IMG/VR virus record: IMGVR_UViG_3300022821_001860
Span: 1 to 30,018 of that record
Reading direction: 5' to 3' (one strand)
DNA from: a virus
Length of the DNA stretch: 30,018 nucleotides
The notes below the pieces were generated by a model. That model saw only the letters and a program-made list of their open reading frames with translations. It made no database searches and was not told where the DNA came from. Both the position numbers and the translations under genes were made by a program. Each line of letters begins with the position of its first letter. Position 1 is the first letter of the stretch. Below, in pieces: positions 14,889 to 22,192 of the stretch.

Positions 14889-16647
14889 AGTATTCGGCGA
14901 AGCTGAAGTCATCATCAGGGCGAATCTCGCCACGTTGCAGGGCGATCTTGACCGCGCCGAGCAGATGGTGGCCTCGCAGACCGATCGCGTTGCGCAGTCG
15001 CAGCAGCAGGCCAATCAGCAAATCGCAAGCGGCGCACAGGCTGCACAGCAGGGCGGCGACGGATTTTTCACGCTTGGGCACGCAGCAGAATACGTAACGA
15101 TCAAGTTCGGGCTACTCGGCAAGGCTGCTGGTCTATTGCTGGGGCTTTTTGTTCGCATCCCTACCATCGCGGCTGCAATCGCAACAGCCATGTCGGTTGT
15201 CGCGGTCGGCGGCGTTACGTTGGGCGTGCTCGCCATCGGGATGCTGGTCGAAAAGCTGTCCGAGGCAGAACAAGGCGTCGAGACGCTCATCGGCGCGATT
15301 CGCGGCCTTGACGGGACTGATCGCCAAGCCGACAAACTCGCCGAAAGCCTGAGCCGCATTCCCATCATCGGCCGACTGTCGTCGCAAGTGTGGCAGATGT
15401 TCGGCACGGCACTGGGCGCAACATCAACGCAGCAGCAGGCGGCATGGACGCGGCTCACAGCCAGCATGGAGGACGGCCAGCTAAAGGTCGGCATTCTTGG
15501 CCGGTCGGTCAACGGGCTGGTCAAGCTGTTCACTTTGGGCGCGGTCGACATCAAGGGCGACATCGACGCGATCAACGAAAGCCTGGTCGAGATGAACAAG
15601 CTCATCGCCGTCCAGAAATCACTATCACCATCAGGGCAACAGACAGACCGTGCGACCAACGACCGCAGGCAGGCCGCGAGCGACGACGCGGCAATGATCG
15701 GACTCGAAGGCGTTGAACGCGTGCGCGAGGCCGAACGTCAACGCTACGCCGCAGCGATGCGATTCTTTGACGATCAACGCGCGGCGAACAACGAAGCAAC
15801 GAAACAGGTAGTGGCCGCACTTCGCGAGCAAGAGGCGACCGAGGCGGAAATCGCCAAAGCGAAACAGATCAGCCAGCAACGGCTGGTAGCCATCGAACTG
15901 ACCCGCGTCGAAACGCAGCGAGCGTTGAACCAACTCGCGCAAGATGCGCTCATCATGGCAGAGCGAGAGGCGACAGCGAAGCGTGACGCTGCGCAGGCAG
16001 AGGCGAGGCAGGCACGGCGAAACGCAGAGCGACAGGACAACCAGCTTTTCATCGCGACTATCTCGAATCGCGCCCAACTCGACGGTCGCGGATTCGACGC
16101 TGAACGGCTGCAACTTGAGTCGCAGCGGCGCGAAGCCATCGCACAGCTTGAACGCGACGGCAACGACGAACTGCTCAAACAGACCAACGGCTATTACGAC
16201 TCGCGACGCGCACTTATCGACGCGCGCGAAGCCGAGGAAGTCGACCGCAAAAAGAAGCGACTCAAGGAAGAGGCGGACGCCACACTCAGCACCAACGACC
16301 GGCTGCAATCGCAACTCACGCAGGCACGGCTACGCAACGCAGGACGCGACGTTGAGGCACGCCAAGAGTCCATCCGTCAACGGTTCGCCGAACAGATCAA
16401 AGACCTACAGGACAAGGGCAACGCGGTTGGCGTGGACATCGCGTCGAAACTTCGCGACACTGAACTGGCGGCAGTGAGGGGCGGCAATCAGGGGCAGCGG
16501 GCGCAGGAGTTTTCGCAGGCGTCATTTAGCCGAACGAACGTCAATGCCCGCCCGCCCGAAGAAGACCGCGTCGCCAAGGAATCGCTCGAAACACTCAAGG
16601 CGATCCGCGACAACACCAAGCAGAAAACCATCGCGACAGCAGGGTAA
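14881..16647 (+). CDS. tail tape measure protein
   Basis: The 588-residue protein has an N-terminal helical segment (IIRANLATLQGDLDRAEQMV), a strongly hydrophobic stretch (about residues 75-125, with LLGKAAGLLLGLFV and AVGGVTLGVLAIGML), and long charged coiled-coil text from about 260 to 530 rich in Arg, Glu, Gln and Ala. This is the classical plan of tape measure proteins, which set tail length and help genome entry. At roughly 1.5 angstrom per residue it would fit a tail of about 90 nm, which is inferred from the family rule. It follows two chaperone frames, as expected. Confidence 0.88.
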   Translation: MAEVFGEAEVIIRANLATLQGDLDRAEQMVASQTDRVAQSQQQANQQIASGAQAAQQGGDGFFTLGHAAEYVTIKFGLLGKAAGLLLGLFVRIPTIAAAIATAMSVVAVGGVTLGVLAIGMLVEKLSEAEQGVETLIGAIRGLDGTDRQADKLAESLSRIPIIGRLSSQVWQMFGTALGATSTQQQAAWTRLTASMEDGQLKVGILGRSVNGLVKLFTLGAVDIKGDIDAINESLVEMNKLIAVQKSLSPSGQQTDRATNDRRQAASDDAAMIGLEGVERVREAERQRYAAAMRFFDDQRAANNEATKQVVAALREQEATEAEIAKAKQISQQRLVAIELTRVETQRALNQLAQDALIMAEREATAKRDAAQAEARQARRNAERQDNQLFIATISNRAQLDGRGFDAERLQLESQRREAIAQLERDGNDELLKQTNGYYDSRRALIDAREAEEVDRKKKRLKEEADATLSTNDRLQSQLTQARLRNAGRDVEARQESIRQRFAEQIKDLQDKGNAVGVDIASKLRDTELAAVRGGNQGQRAQEFSQASFSRTNVNARPPEEDRVAKESLETLKAIRDNTKQKTIATAG

Positions 16648-16650
16648 ATC

Positions 16651-17481
16651 ATGCCAATCACCGCCATTGAAGTTTACGATGCCACATCACGCCGCAAGCG
16701 TGGCCGCGTCGAAATGGTCAAGCGGGTGTACAAGCTCAGCGGGCTAGCCAACACCAGCGGCCTTTCGTACGCAGAGCAGGTCAACAACACCAGCGCCATC
16801 AACCGCGCGTACATCGCGATCAGCGGTTACCCATTGTTCTACGAAGACGAGGAAATGAGCCTCGCGGGCGAGCCGCAGGGGCAGGCCAAGGTCACGGTGA
16901 CCTATATTCTGCGACTCAACGGTACGGGACTTGAAGAAGAGATGATGGGGCTGGCTGGCGAGATCAGCGGGTCGCTCAAGTATGTGCAGACGCCCTTCCT
17001 TGCGGATGGTGCCACGCCCATCGAGGTCTCGCACACTTGGCCGAGCAACGCGACACAGACCTACGCGAACGGCAACAGCAAGGCCGGTACGACTGAGACG
17101 CAGGCCGGGCGAATCACGTACCCTAAGCAGATGATCTCGGCGCGCGGTCCGATCTTCCGCAGGCGCACCCGTGACCAAATCATCACGATGGCCGAGCAAA
17201 TTTCAGGCAAGGTCAACAGCAGTACGTTCTTGGCCAAGGCCGCGCGTACATGGCTCGCGCAGCCTCCCCGCGCGACCATCGTTGACAGCAGCGTCACGCC
17301 CTGGCTGTGGCAACTCGATCTGCAATTCGATTACGACGATGAGACGTGGGATAACGACACAACGGCTGTCTTTATTGACCAGTCGACGGGCCAGCCGCCC
17401 GCCAGCTTGGTCGCCGGTACAGGCATCAAGAAAATCGAACGCATCGCAGCGGCCGACTTTGCGGGGGTGGTGGGCACATGA
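16651..17481 (+). CDS. tail protein of unknown family (distal-tail position)
   Basis: The 276-residue protein begins MPITAIEVYDATSRRKRGR and has mixed strands and loops, with a conserved-looking basic part RGPIFRRRTRDQIITMAEQ near residues 163-182. It follows the tape measure by 3 bp, where distal tail proteins lie. It has no motif that I can name. Its stop overlaps the next ATG (ATGA at 17478). A tail-tip role is inferred from position only. Confidence 0.55.
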   Translation: MPITAIEVYDATSRRKRGRVEMVKRVYKLSGLANTSGLSYAEQVNNTSAINRAYIAISGYPLFYEDEEMSLAGEPQGQAKVTVTYILRLNGTGLEEEMMGLAGEISGSLKYVQTPFLADGATPIEVSHTWPSNATQTYANGNSKAGTTETQAGRITYPKQMISARGPIFRRRTRDQIITMAEQISGKVNSSTFLAKAARTWLAQPPRATIVDSSVTPWLWQLDLQFDYDDETWDNDTTAVFIDQSTGQPPASLVAGTGIKKIERIAAADFAGVVGT

Positions 17482-18011
17482 GCCGATACCCTGACATTGA
17501 TCGCGGCGACGACATCACGGCGACATGGCTGAACAATCGAACGACCGAGGGTGTCATCGAGATTCGCACCGGGCCGGGGCTTCGCATCCAGCGATCCGGG
17601 CAATCGCTCGTCATCAGCATCGACCCAGCATCGTGGCCGATCACAGCGACGTTTCTGCCGCAGCGTATGAAGGTGACGGCGCTCGCGAATGACTACGTTG
17701 AGGCGAAGCGGTACGACGGCACATCAGTATCGGGCGACGCAATCAAGATCGCGAAACCGCCCAAGATGCGGCACAGCACAGGCAGCAACTACCCCGGCAT
17801 CACAACGATCGCCACGACGGACACGAACACCGTGACCATGAGCAAGGCGAGCGAGACTGATGAGATCGTCTATGTTTCGCCGTTGGGCTATTCGGTCGAC
17901 ATGGAAGTCTATGCCGTGCGTGTAGCTGGCGGCACAGGTGTCGCCGACTGCGACTGGATGCATCTCAACATCGACGGAATGGCGTGGGCATGGCCGGAAC
18001 CTGACGCATGA
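17478..18011 (+). CDS. tail-tip module protein, unknown function
   Basis: The 177-residue protein begins MSRYPDIDRGDDITATWLNN and then has GLRIQRSGQSLVISI, a repeated beta-like pattern. The C-terminal part includes three Trp residues in DWMHLNIDGMAWAWPEPD. I recognise no family. It is coupled to both neighbours by ATGA overlaps (17478 and 18008), which supports expression as a real gene. It may belong to the tail tip or baseplate. Confidence 0.55.
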   Translation: MSRYPDIDRGDDITATWLNNRTTEGVIEIRTGPGLRIQRSGQSLVISIDPASWPITATFLPQRMKVTALANDYVEAKRYDGTSVSGDAIKIAKPPKMRHSTGSNYPGITTIATTDTNTVTMSKASETDEIVYVSPLGYSVDMEVYAVRVAGGTGVADCDWMHLNIDGMAWAWPEPDA

Positions 18012-18697
18012 TCTTCAAACGCGGCAGAACACCGATTGGATTCTCGCAGCGGTCGCCGATTGGGTTCCCGGCGCGGCTGGCGACGTTCAGCGAATGCGTC
18101 AAGCCGTTCGACCTCCAATTGACCATCGCGGGCCTCGACGCGGCAGGCCCGTTCGCATGTCGCCGGTACACCGTGCCCAGCGGCGTATCGATTTGGGGCA
18201 AGATTATCGAGCTTGCGATCGACGGCACCTATGCGCTGTCGTTCGTAAGATGCAGCACCAAATTTGATCGGCCGACCGAGATCTACAGTGCGACGCTAAC
18301 GAGCAATGTCATTGTCGATGCGTTGCTTAGCCGCGTCGCGGGGTGCGCATCGTTCACGTCGTCGGGCATCGTCAATAATTGCCGCGCGTCGATCAACGTC
18401 GAGGTATTTGCCGATGAGCCTTACGGCATCTATCACGTGCAGATTGGGGCGGGCGCTGTTTTTTATGAGCCTATTGACGACACAACAACGCGCGCGGGGC
18501 ACGCGGGGCTGTTTTACCATCTCGCCCCGGACCCTGAAACGATCACGCTATTTGGTGATCCCGCGACCAACTCGCCGGGGAATCTCGGCGGCGGCATTAC
18601 CCTCGGGTGTGGCAATTCCGGGCACTTCGATGCATCCAGTACGGGACAGGCGACCGGCGGCGCGGGGACCGCAATCATCAGCATTGTGACACCATGA
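18008..18697 (+). CDS. tail-tip module protein, unknown function
   Basis: The 229-residue protein starts MIFKRGRTPIGFSQRSPIG, a basic N-terminus, and then is beta-rich. It has seven scattered Cys residues. The C-terminus is Gly-rich (GNLGGGITLGCGNSG, TGGAGTAI), as in many fibre or appendage proteins. No domain could be named. It lies in a chain of ATGA overlaps (18008 and 18694). A structural role is inferred from position. Confidence 0.55.
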   Translation: MIFKRGRTPIGFSQRSPIGFPARLATFSECVKPFDLQLTIAGLDAAGPFACRRYTVPSGVSIWGKIIELAIDGTYALSFVRCSTKFDRPTEIYSATLTSNVIVDALLSRVAGCASFTSSGIVNNCRASINVEVFADEPYGIYHVQIGAGAVFYEPIDDTTTRAGHAGLFYHLAPDPETITLFGDPATNSPGNLGGGITLGCGNSGHFDASSTGQATGGAGTAIISIVTP

Positions 18698-18918
18698 TTA
18701 TCAAACCCACCAAAACCGGCGGACGCATCATCGCAGGCAGCACGCCGCACGGCGACTATCGCATCGAGATTAACGCCGACGTACCAGGGGGCGACCTGCT
18801 GCTCATTATCGACGGGAAAGGGCGAACGGTCGGCGAGGCTGTCGTGACGATCAGGACGCCGGACGAGGGGCCAGCGGTGGAGCGAGCGGGGTGTGATTCG
18901 TGCGGGGGGCAGGGGTAG
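18694..18918 (+). CDS. small hypothetical protein (74 aa) with C-terminal cysteines
   Basis: The protein begins MIIKPTKTGGRIIAGST, has a short beta pattern (DLLLIIDGKGRTVGEAVVTI) and ends AGCDSCGGQG, with a CxxC pair in its last eight residues. ATG 18694 was chosen because it overlaps the previous TGA. The CxxC may bind a metal or be redox active, but one pair alone is weak evidence. The gene is the last in the coupled chain and overlaps the next ORF by 26 bp. Confidence 0.55.
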   Translation: MIIKPTKTGGRIIAGSTPHGDYRIEINADVPGGDLLLIIDGKGRTVGEAVVTIRTPDEGPAVERAGCDSCGGQG

Positions 18919-19243
18919 ATGCGGGAGTATCCCCGCAAAGCCAACCAACAACGACGAACGCGAAGCGGCTGTACGTTCCGTGATTCGAGCGATGCGGGGT
19001 AAGGGCGTGTCGATGCACGACATCACACGCGATAGCGTCGCTACAAAAGCGATGGTGTCGGCGGGCTGGGTCAGCAGTAAATCAAAAGCATGGAAGACGC
19101 TCCAACAAGAGCGTAATCAAGACACCGCGCCACCCCCCATCAAGGGCGCGAAGACTGGGAAGATGTCAAACGACTACAGGGTGAAATTGACCCTGACGCG
19201 CGCCGTCACGACTGAACACGCGGGAAACTTTCAAGCCACGTAA
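18893..19243 (+). CDS. hypothetical protein, last gene of the late operon
   Basis: The ORF encodes up to 116 residues. The convincing part begins around NNDEREAAVRSVIRAMRGKG and runs through DSVATKAMVSAGWVSSKSKAW, a helical basic segment that may bind nucleic acid. The start is uncertain: GTG 18893 gives a 26-bp overlap and a Gly/Arg-rich beginning, and an internal GTG near 18980 is also possible. No family is recognised. An intrinsic terminator begins at its stop codon. Confidence 0.45.
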   Translation: MIRAGGRGRCGSIPAKPTNNDEREAAVRSVIRAMRGKGVSMHDITRDSVATKAMVSAGWVSSKSKAWKTLQQERNQDTAPPPIKGAKTGKMSNDYRVKLTLTRAVTTEHAGNFQAT

Positions 19244-19270
19244 AGCCCTGCTAATGCGGGGTTTTTCTTT
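19242..19270 (+). terminator. intrinsic terminator of the late operon
   Basis: The stem AAAGCCCTGC pairs with GCGGGGTTTTT (one G-U pair in the GC part and one at the base), with loop TAAT, followed by TTCTTT. It overlaps the stop codon of the last late gene. It would end + strand transcription before the convergent early module. Confidence 0.8.
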
Positions 19271-19354
19271 GCGCGCGCCGCGCCGTCACGTGCGCCGTCA
19301 TGACGACGGCAACACAGGGTAGAGGACCGCACATTAACCCGGAGTAAATCACCC
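19271..19354. promoter_or_regulatory. short intergenic leader with a 10-bp palindrome
   Basis: This 84-bp stretch between the terminator and the helix-turn-helix gene contains the palindrome CGTCATGACG at 19296-19305. The 12-mer CGCGCCGTCACG, also found near 19199, recurs here near 19280. A GGAG at about 19341 is spaced 10 bp from ATG 19355. A repressor site is possible. I see no strong promoter boxes. Confidence 0.3.
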
Positions 19355-19519
19355 ATGCCCGCAACATCAAATTCACTACTGACGGCAAACGAAGTCGCCG
19401 ACCGCCTGAACGTCAGCGTCGGGACATTGAGCGTCTGGCGATGCACATGCCGCGTCGAACTCGCCTTCGTGAAAATCGGCGCGGCTGTCCGCTACCGCTG
19501 GACGCGGCACAGGTTGTAG
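19355..19519 (+). pseudogene. helix-turn-helix (excisionase/MerR-type, HTH_17-like) gene truncated by an insertion scar
   Basis: The 54-codon ORF starts MPATSNSLLTANEVADRLNV and continues SVGTLSVWRC, FVKIGAAVRYR, which matches the DNA-binding domain of excisionase-like proteins (LLTxxEVAxxLxVSxxTLxxW, then a basic wing VRYR). GGAG lies 10 bp upstream of the ATG. The homology stops at VRYRW (about position 19500), where on the other strand the transposase remnant begins, so its normal C-terminal helix is missing. The short domain could still bind DNA. It may have controlled the lysis-lysogeny choice or excision. Confidence 0.65.
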
Positions 19520-19731
19520 TTGGCGAAGTGCAGATTGACCATCGCTTCGTGATTCTCGACCTTCTTGCTAAACGCGTTTGTCAGCCGGGTGAACCGCCGC
19601 ATCGTCATCCGCATCGTGAGATTCTGCCGTTCGACAAACGATGTGCTGGTGTGCTTCTGGTCGGGCATACCCGCACGCACATAAGGCTTCGCGCCACGGC
19701 AATCGCCGGGCGAGTAGCGACGGGTGTTTTC
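19492..19731 (-). pseudogene. IS1-like (DDE) transposase remnant, C-terminal part only
   Basis: Reading the - strand from 19731, about 79 residues give NTRRYSPGDCRGAKPYVRAG, MPDQKHTSTSFVERQNLTM, RRFTRLTNAFSKKVENH and LHFANYNLCRV. This strongly resembles the C-terminal part of IS1-type transposases, with the pattern TSxVERQNLTMRMxMRRFTRLTNAFSKK. It begins beside the Rieske gene stop and stops within CRV, at about position 19501, leaving out the usual end. The N-terminal catalytic part is absent, so the element cannot move. No terminal inverted repeats were found. Confidence 0.75.
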
Positions 19732-19740
19732 ATGGGCGGG
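19723..19740. repeat. 18-bp direct repeat, copy 1 (at the stop of the Rieske gene)
   Basis: GGTGTTTTCATGGGCGGG is identical to 20322-20339. This copy covers the TGA stop of the Rieske gene and a following ATGAAAACACC start context on the - strand. The two copies enclose the Rieske gene almost exactly. Confidence 0.9.
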
Positions 19741-20332
19741 TCTCCGTTCGCTGATCTGCGGTTCTGATCAGTGCGCCGGTGACGGTGTCCCAGGTCAGGC
19801 CGTGGCCCGGGCAGGTCACGCGTCCGTCCACGGCGGGCTGGCTCGTAAGTAGGATGCCGCGATGCGGACACGTTTTACAGGTCGGCAGCGTGCGGTCGGC
19901 GAAGGCGTCCTCCAAGTGGCCCAGCCAAGGATGCTGTCGCAGTGCCGGGCCGCTGCCGTGCTGCACGGGATATGGCGGCTGCTCGCGCCGACACTTGCGG
20001 CGACGCCAGATGGGGCCTTCCAGCCGCGTGCACGTCGGCTTTGCGAACGCCACAGTGCCATAAGCGCCTTGAGGCGATTTGCCACCCCACGTCAAATGAT
20101 TAAAGAGACGCAAGGGCAAGAAGCGCAGGTCGTAGTGGTAGTGCTCGAATGAGAATCCGATGATCTCTCGGTCGGTGTGCCTGGGGCCGATGACCGGCGT
20201 CCATGCGCCACAGGCGTGGTCGAACGTCCCCGGTACGCCGTCGGTCAACTGGACCGTCCGGGCGCACGGCACCATGTAGTGCTGTCCGACGACGGGCGGG
20301 CCGTCGATCTCCGTGATGCGTGGTGTTTTCAT
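19730..20332 (-). CDS. Rieske-type [2Fe-2S] protein encoded in the phage early module
   Basis: The 200-residue protein has in its C-terminal part KTCPHRG and VTCPGHGLTWD. C155-x-H157, a spacing of 16 residues, then C174-x-x-H177 fits the Rieske ligand pattern CxH-x(15-17)-CxxH. The rest (residues about 1-150) is not a known oxygenase or cytochrome subunit to my eye; it contains EHYHYDLRFLP near 63-73 and a basic patch WRRRKCRR at 109-116. It is coupled to the next upstream gene (20329) by ATGA. The product would be an electron-transfer or redox-sensing protein in the cell, with partner unknown. The 18-bp direct repeats at both ends suggest acquisition as a cassette. Confidence 0.75.
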   Translation of the reverse strand: MKTPRITEIDGPPVVGQHYMVPCARTVQLTDGVPGTFDHACGAWTPVIGPRHTDREIIGFSFEHYHYDLRFLPLRLFNHLTWGGKSPQGAYGTVAFAKPTCTRLEGPIWRRRKCRREQPPYPVQHGSGPALRQHPWLGHLEDAFADRTLPTCKTCPHRGILLTSQPAVDGRVTCPGHGLTWDTVTGALIRTADQRTETRP

Positions 20333-20339
20333 GGGCGGG
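20322..20339. repeat. 18-bp direct repeat, copy 2 (at the start of the Rieske gene)
   Basis: GGTGTTTTCATGGGCGGG matches 19723-19740 without mismatch, 599 bp apart. It covers the ATG of the Rieske gene and the stop of the gene at 20329. Confidence 0.9.
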
Positions 20340-20520
20340 CGTCCGCGTCGTCGGCACGGTTGCCGCCGTCATTCGTGAGGCAGTCCAGTTCGTGATCCCA
20401 ATGGATGGTGTCGCCCATCCCGCCAAAGTTCTTAGTGCAATCTGCGACGGTCCGCATCCTGTACATGGCGCGCTTCAACGCATCATCCATTTCGTCGCGT
20501 GTGTATTCGCGGTCAGTCAT
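20329..20520 (-). CDS. small hypothetical early protein (63 aa)
   Basis: The protein begins MTDREYTRDEMDDALKRAMY and is acidic, with HWDHELDCLTNDGGNR near the C-terminus. It has no known domain. AGGTGA lies 5 bp upstream of its ATG, and the Rieske start overlaps its TGA. It belongs to the coupled early series. Confidence 0.6.
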   Translation of the reverse strand: MTDREYTRDEMDDALKRAMYRMRTVADCTKNFGGMGDTIHWDHELDCLTNDGGNRADDADARP

Positions 20521-20558
20521 TGGTTCACCTATAGCCTTCGTATAGAGTTCTGTTGGTT

Positions 20559-20768
20559 TTATAGTTGGTCGTGAAGTTGACGAAGTTTCGCGTTCTCGGC
20601 TTCCAACTCCGCGATGCGAGCCACATGTGCGGGGTAGGCGTTGTATCTTTTTGCAATCTCGGCGATCACGTCAACGTCCATGCTGCTGACCGGCTTTTGC
20701 GCCTCGGCGAGGTACAGCCGCCGAATACCCTCGCCGTCGTCGACCGCGCGCATCATCTGCTCATTCAT
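20559..20768 (-). CDS. small hypothetical protein with coiled-coil C-terminus (69 aa)
   Basis: Starting at MNEQMMRAVDDGEG, the protein ends with a heptad-like segment RIAELEAENAKLRQLHDQL, typical of a short coiled coil or dimerising helix. The ATG is chosen because GGAGG lies 5 bp upstream (GGAGGCAACGATG). An upstream open frame exists but lacks this site. The start overlaps the previous gene by 8 bp. No function is known. Confidence 0.65.
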   Translation of the reverse strand: MNEQMMRAVDDGEGIRRLYLAEAQKPVSSMDVDVIAEIAKRYNAYPAHVARIAELEAENAKLRQLHDQL

Positions 20769-20994
20769 CGTTGCCTCCATGCCCGCATGGGGCGAACGCA
20801 ATCGTTTCAAATCCAAGCTGCGCCATTCGTGCGACAACTTCGCCGATCGGGTCGTCTGGGCCGCCCATGTCCTGAATAGCCAGCCAGACGGCCAACCTGT
20901 TCCTGTTGCTTGAGTCTCGCCACCATTCGGCGGCGTGCGCCAAGTCCTGTTCATGTGTCGCCTGCACTCGCGACCATGGTGAATGTTCTGCCAT
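20761..20994 (-). CDS. small hypothetical early protein (77 aa)
   Basis: The protein starts MAEHSPWSRVQATHEQDLAH and includes EWWRDSSNRNRLAVWLAI and FETIAFAPCGHGG. It has an AAAGGAGAGG ribosome site about 8 bp upstream. The aromatic-rich N-terminus and basic segment resemble other small phage early proteins, but no family is recognised. It is packed within 1 bp of the previous gene stop. Confidence 0.6.
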   Translation of the reverse strand: MAEHSPWSRVQATHEQDLAHAAEWWRDSSNRNRLAVWLAIQDMGGPDDPIGEVVARMAQLGFETIAFAPCGHGGNDE

Positions 20995-21246
20995 TTACTT
21001 TGCCTCTCCTTTCGTTCCCGCGTCGGCGGGGGGGTCCGAGACGGTGGCGGTCGGTGACTGACGTTCTCCGGCGAGCGCCGTCCGGCACGCCGCGCAGTTG
21101 TCGGGGCTGTCGTCGTTCCCTTGCTCCATGGCAGTGCCCAAATAGGCCCATTTGCCGCAGAGTGATCGCGCGCCGCGGAAGTAATGCCACTTCCGTGCGT
21201 TGACGAGTCCAGCCCATCCTTCGGTCGCAGGGGATATGTCGTTCAT
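20995..21246 (-). CDS. small hypothetical protein with CxxC (83 aa)
   Basis: The protein begins MNDISPATEGWAGLVNARKW and shows HYFRGARSLCGKWAYLG followed by NCAACRTALAGE; one Cys (about residue 30) and a CxxC pair (about 51-54) could bind zinc. The C-terminus is Pro/Thr/Ser-rich and looks disordered. GGAG lies upstream of the ATG. It is the first gene downstream of a 267-bp non-coding stretch with two strong inverted repeats, so it may be the head of a transcription unit. Confidence 0.6.
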   Translation of the reverse strand: MNDISPATEGWAGLVNARKWHYFRGARSLCGKWAYLGTAMEQGNDDSPDNCAACRTALAGERQSPTATVSDPPADAGTKGEAK

Positions 21247-21351
21247 GGCTTGCTCCGCGCATGCCCCAGCCGCGCGGAGGCAGCCAGCCAGATCGCGACG
21301 GCGGGGGCGTTTTCGGTTGTGGTAACGTGGAATTGCTGGCTGCCTGCGCTA

Positions 21352-21392
21352 TCATACCAACTACCCGCGCCAATAGTGGGTAGTTGGTATGA
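21352..21392. repeat. 15-bp inverted repeat, 11-bp loop
   Basis: TCATACCAACTACCC (21352-21366) and GGGTAGTTGGTATGA (21378-21392) are perfect inverted copies separated by 11 bp. It could be an operator dyad or an RNA hairpin. No T-run follows on either strand, so it is not a typical intrinsic terminator. Confidence 0.85.
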
Positions 21393-21428
21393 AATACATC
21401 GAAAATAATAGATTCAACCAATCACCTG

Positions 21429-21460
21429 CGACCATTTTGTTGGCGTCAACAAAATGGTCG
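21429..21460. repeat. 14-bp inverted repeat with 4-bp loop
   Basis: CGACCATTTTGTTG (21429-21442) and CAACAAAATGGTCG (21447-21460) pair perfectly around GCGT. The stem is strong in RNA and just 36 bp from the 15-bp dyad. It could act as a terminator of the upstream - strand gene without a U-tail, or as a regulatory or origin-related site. Confidence 0.85.
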
Positions 21461-21513
21461 GACAAGATTGACGGCGGCGACGCCCGCTGATGCTGAATTG
21501 CTGCTCGGTCGCG

Positions 21514-22044
21514 TCAAAGGGCGTCACGCCGCTTCTGCGCCGCTTCGATCGCAAACCAGTCCTGCAACAGCCCGATGGCGTCGCTCGCGTCCCCGCCCTT
21601 GTCTTTCGCGGGGTCATAGCTCGGCACGCACTGCGCGACCCACGCCTGCCGCGATTGCTTCCTCACGCCGCGCGTCCACACGTTCTCCGCGACCGTTTCA
21701 ACTGCATCTCGCCCCAGCCCGCGCGACTCCATGTGCGCCCATGCCTCGCACAGCACCATGCCCACGGCGACTCCGTACAGCGACAGGCCCGCCATGTTGA
21801 CGCCCTGCTTGCGTCCGTGGACCTTGCCGCTCGGCACCTCGATGCGGATGCGGCCGGGCAGATGGTCGGCGAGCCACGTTCGCAGGTCGCGACGCATCGC
21901 CTCGATTCGCGTGATGGCGGGATCGCGGCTGCGGTCGGGCGTGATGCGCCCAAACTCGATGGGGTCGCGGCTGCTGCCCAGCGCGTAGCCGATGCAGGTC
22001 GACGACGGGTCGAATGTGGCGAGCGTTTCGGTCTGTTCACTCAT
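21514..22044 (-). CDS. RuvC-like Holliday junction resolvase (RNase H fold)
   Basis: The 176-residue protein opens MSEQTETLATFDPSSTCIGY, where Asp12 sits in the first catalytic strand of RuvC-type nucleases. IRIEVPSGKV gives Glu69, and the C-terminal GDASDAIGL gives Asp152 and Asp155. These four acids would bind two metal ions and cut DNA junctions. The ATG at 22044 was preferred because GGAGGG lies 8 bp upstream; ATG 22050 would leave too little space. It overlaps the end of the previous small gene. It would process branched DNA before packaging. Confidence 0.85.
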   Translation of the reverse strand: MSEQTETLATFDPSSTCIGYALGSSRDPIEFGRITPDRSRDPAITRIEAMRRDLRTWLADHLPGRIRIEVPSGKVHGRKQGVNMAGLSLYGVAVGMVLCEAWAHMESRGLGRDAVETVAENVWTRGVRKQSRQAWVAQCVPSYDPAKDKGGDASDAIGLLQDWFAIEAAQKRRDAL

Positions 22045-22192
22045 CCTCATCGCCCTCCAGAATCGCGGCAATCTCCGCGTCCCTCGCATCGACCGCGAGT
22101 TGCAGGCGTTGCATGTTCGCCGCGGTTGGGCTGCGCGTGTACTCGGTCGCGGCGTCCACGATGGCGTCGCGCGTGTCGGGGTTACTTGGCAT
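22037..22192 (-). CDS. small hypothetical protein (51 aa)
   Basis: The protein begins MPSNPDTRDAIVDAATEYTR and has a helical middle MQRLQLAVDARDAEIAAILE with an acidic end GDEDE. AGGAAAGGA lies upstream of ATG 22192. Its stop overlaps the resolvase start region, and its start overlaps the upstream membrane gene by 11 bp. It seems to be a small helical protein of unknown role. Confidence 0.6.
   Translation of the reverse strand: MPSNPDTRDAIVDAATEYTRSPTAANMQRLQLAVDARDAEIAAILEGDEDE

Larger units (their letters stand above)
21247..21513. promoter_or_regulatory. non-coding regulatory stretch with two large inverted repeats
   Basis: This 267-bp stretch has no supported gene. It holds two perfect dyads (listed separately) and between them an AT-rich piece of about 36 bp (21393-21428) unlike its surroundings. 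On the - strand TTGAAT (near 21414-21419) could be a -35 box with a poor TATTTC or TTTCAT box downstream, just before the 15-bp dyad. It probably controls transcription of the - strand genes from 21246 down, but the promoter itself is weakly supported. Confidence 0.5.

Noticed and set aside
19441-19767. 108-codon + strand ORF over the insertion scar
   Set aside because: It runs antisense to the transposase fragment and shows no domain of its own; only the junction is meaningful.
21352-21460. Intrinsic terminator at the two dyads
   Set aside because: Neither strand has a T-run after the stems; regulatory dyad is a better description.
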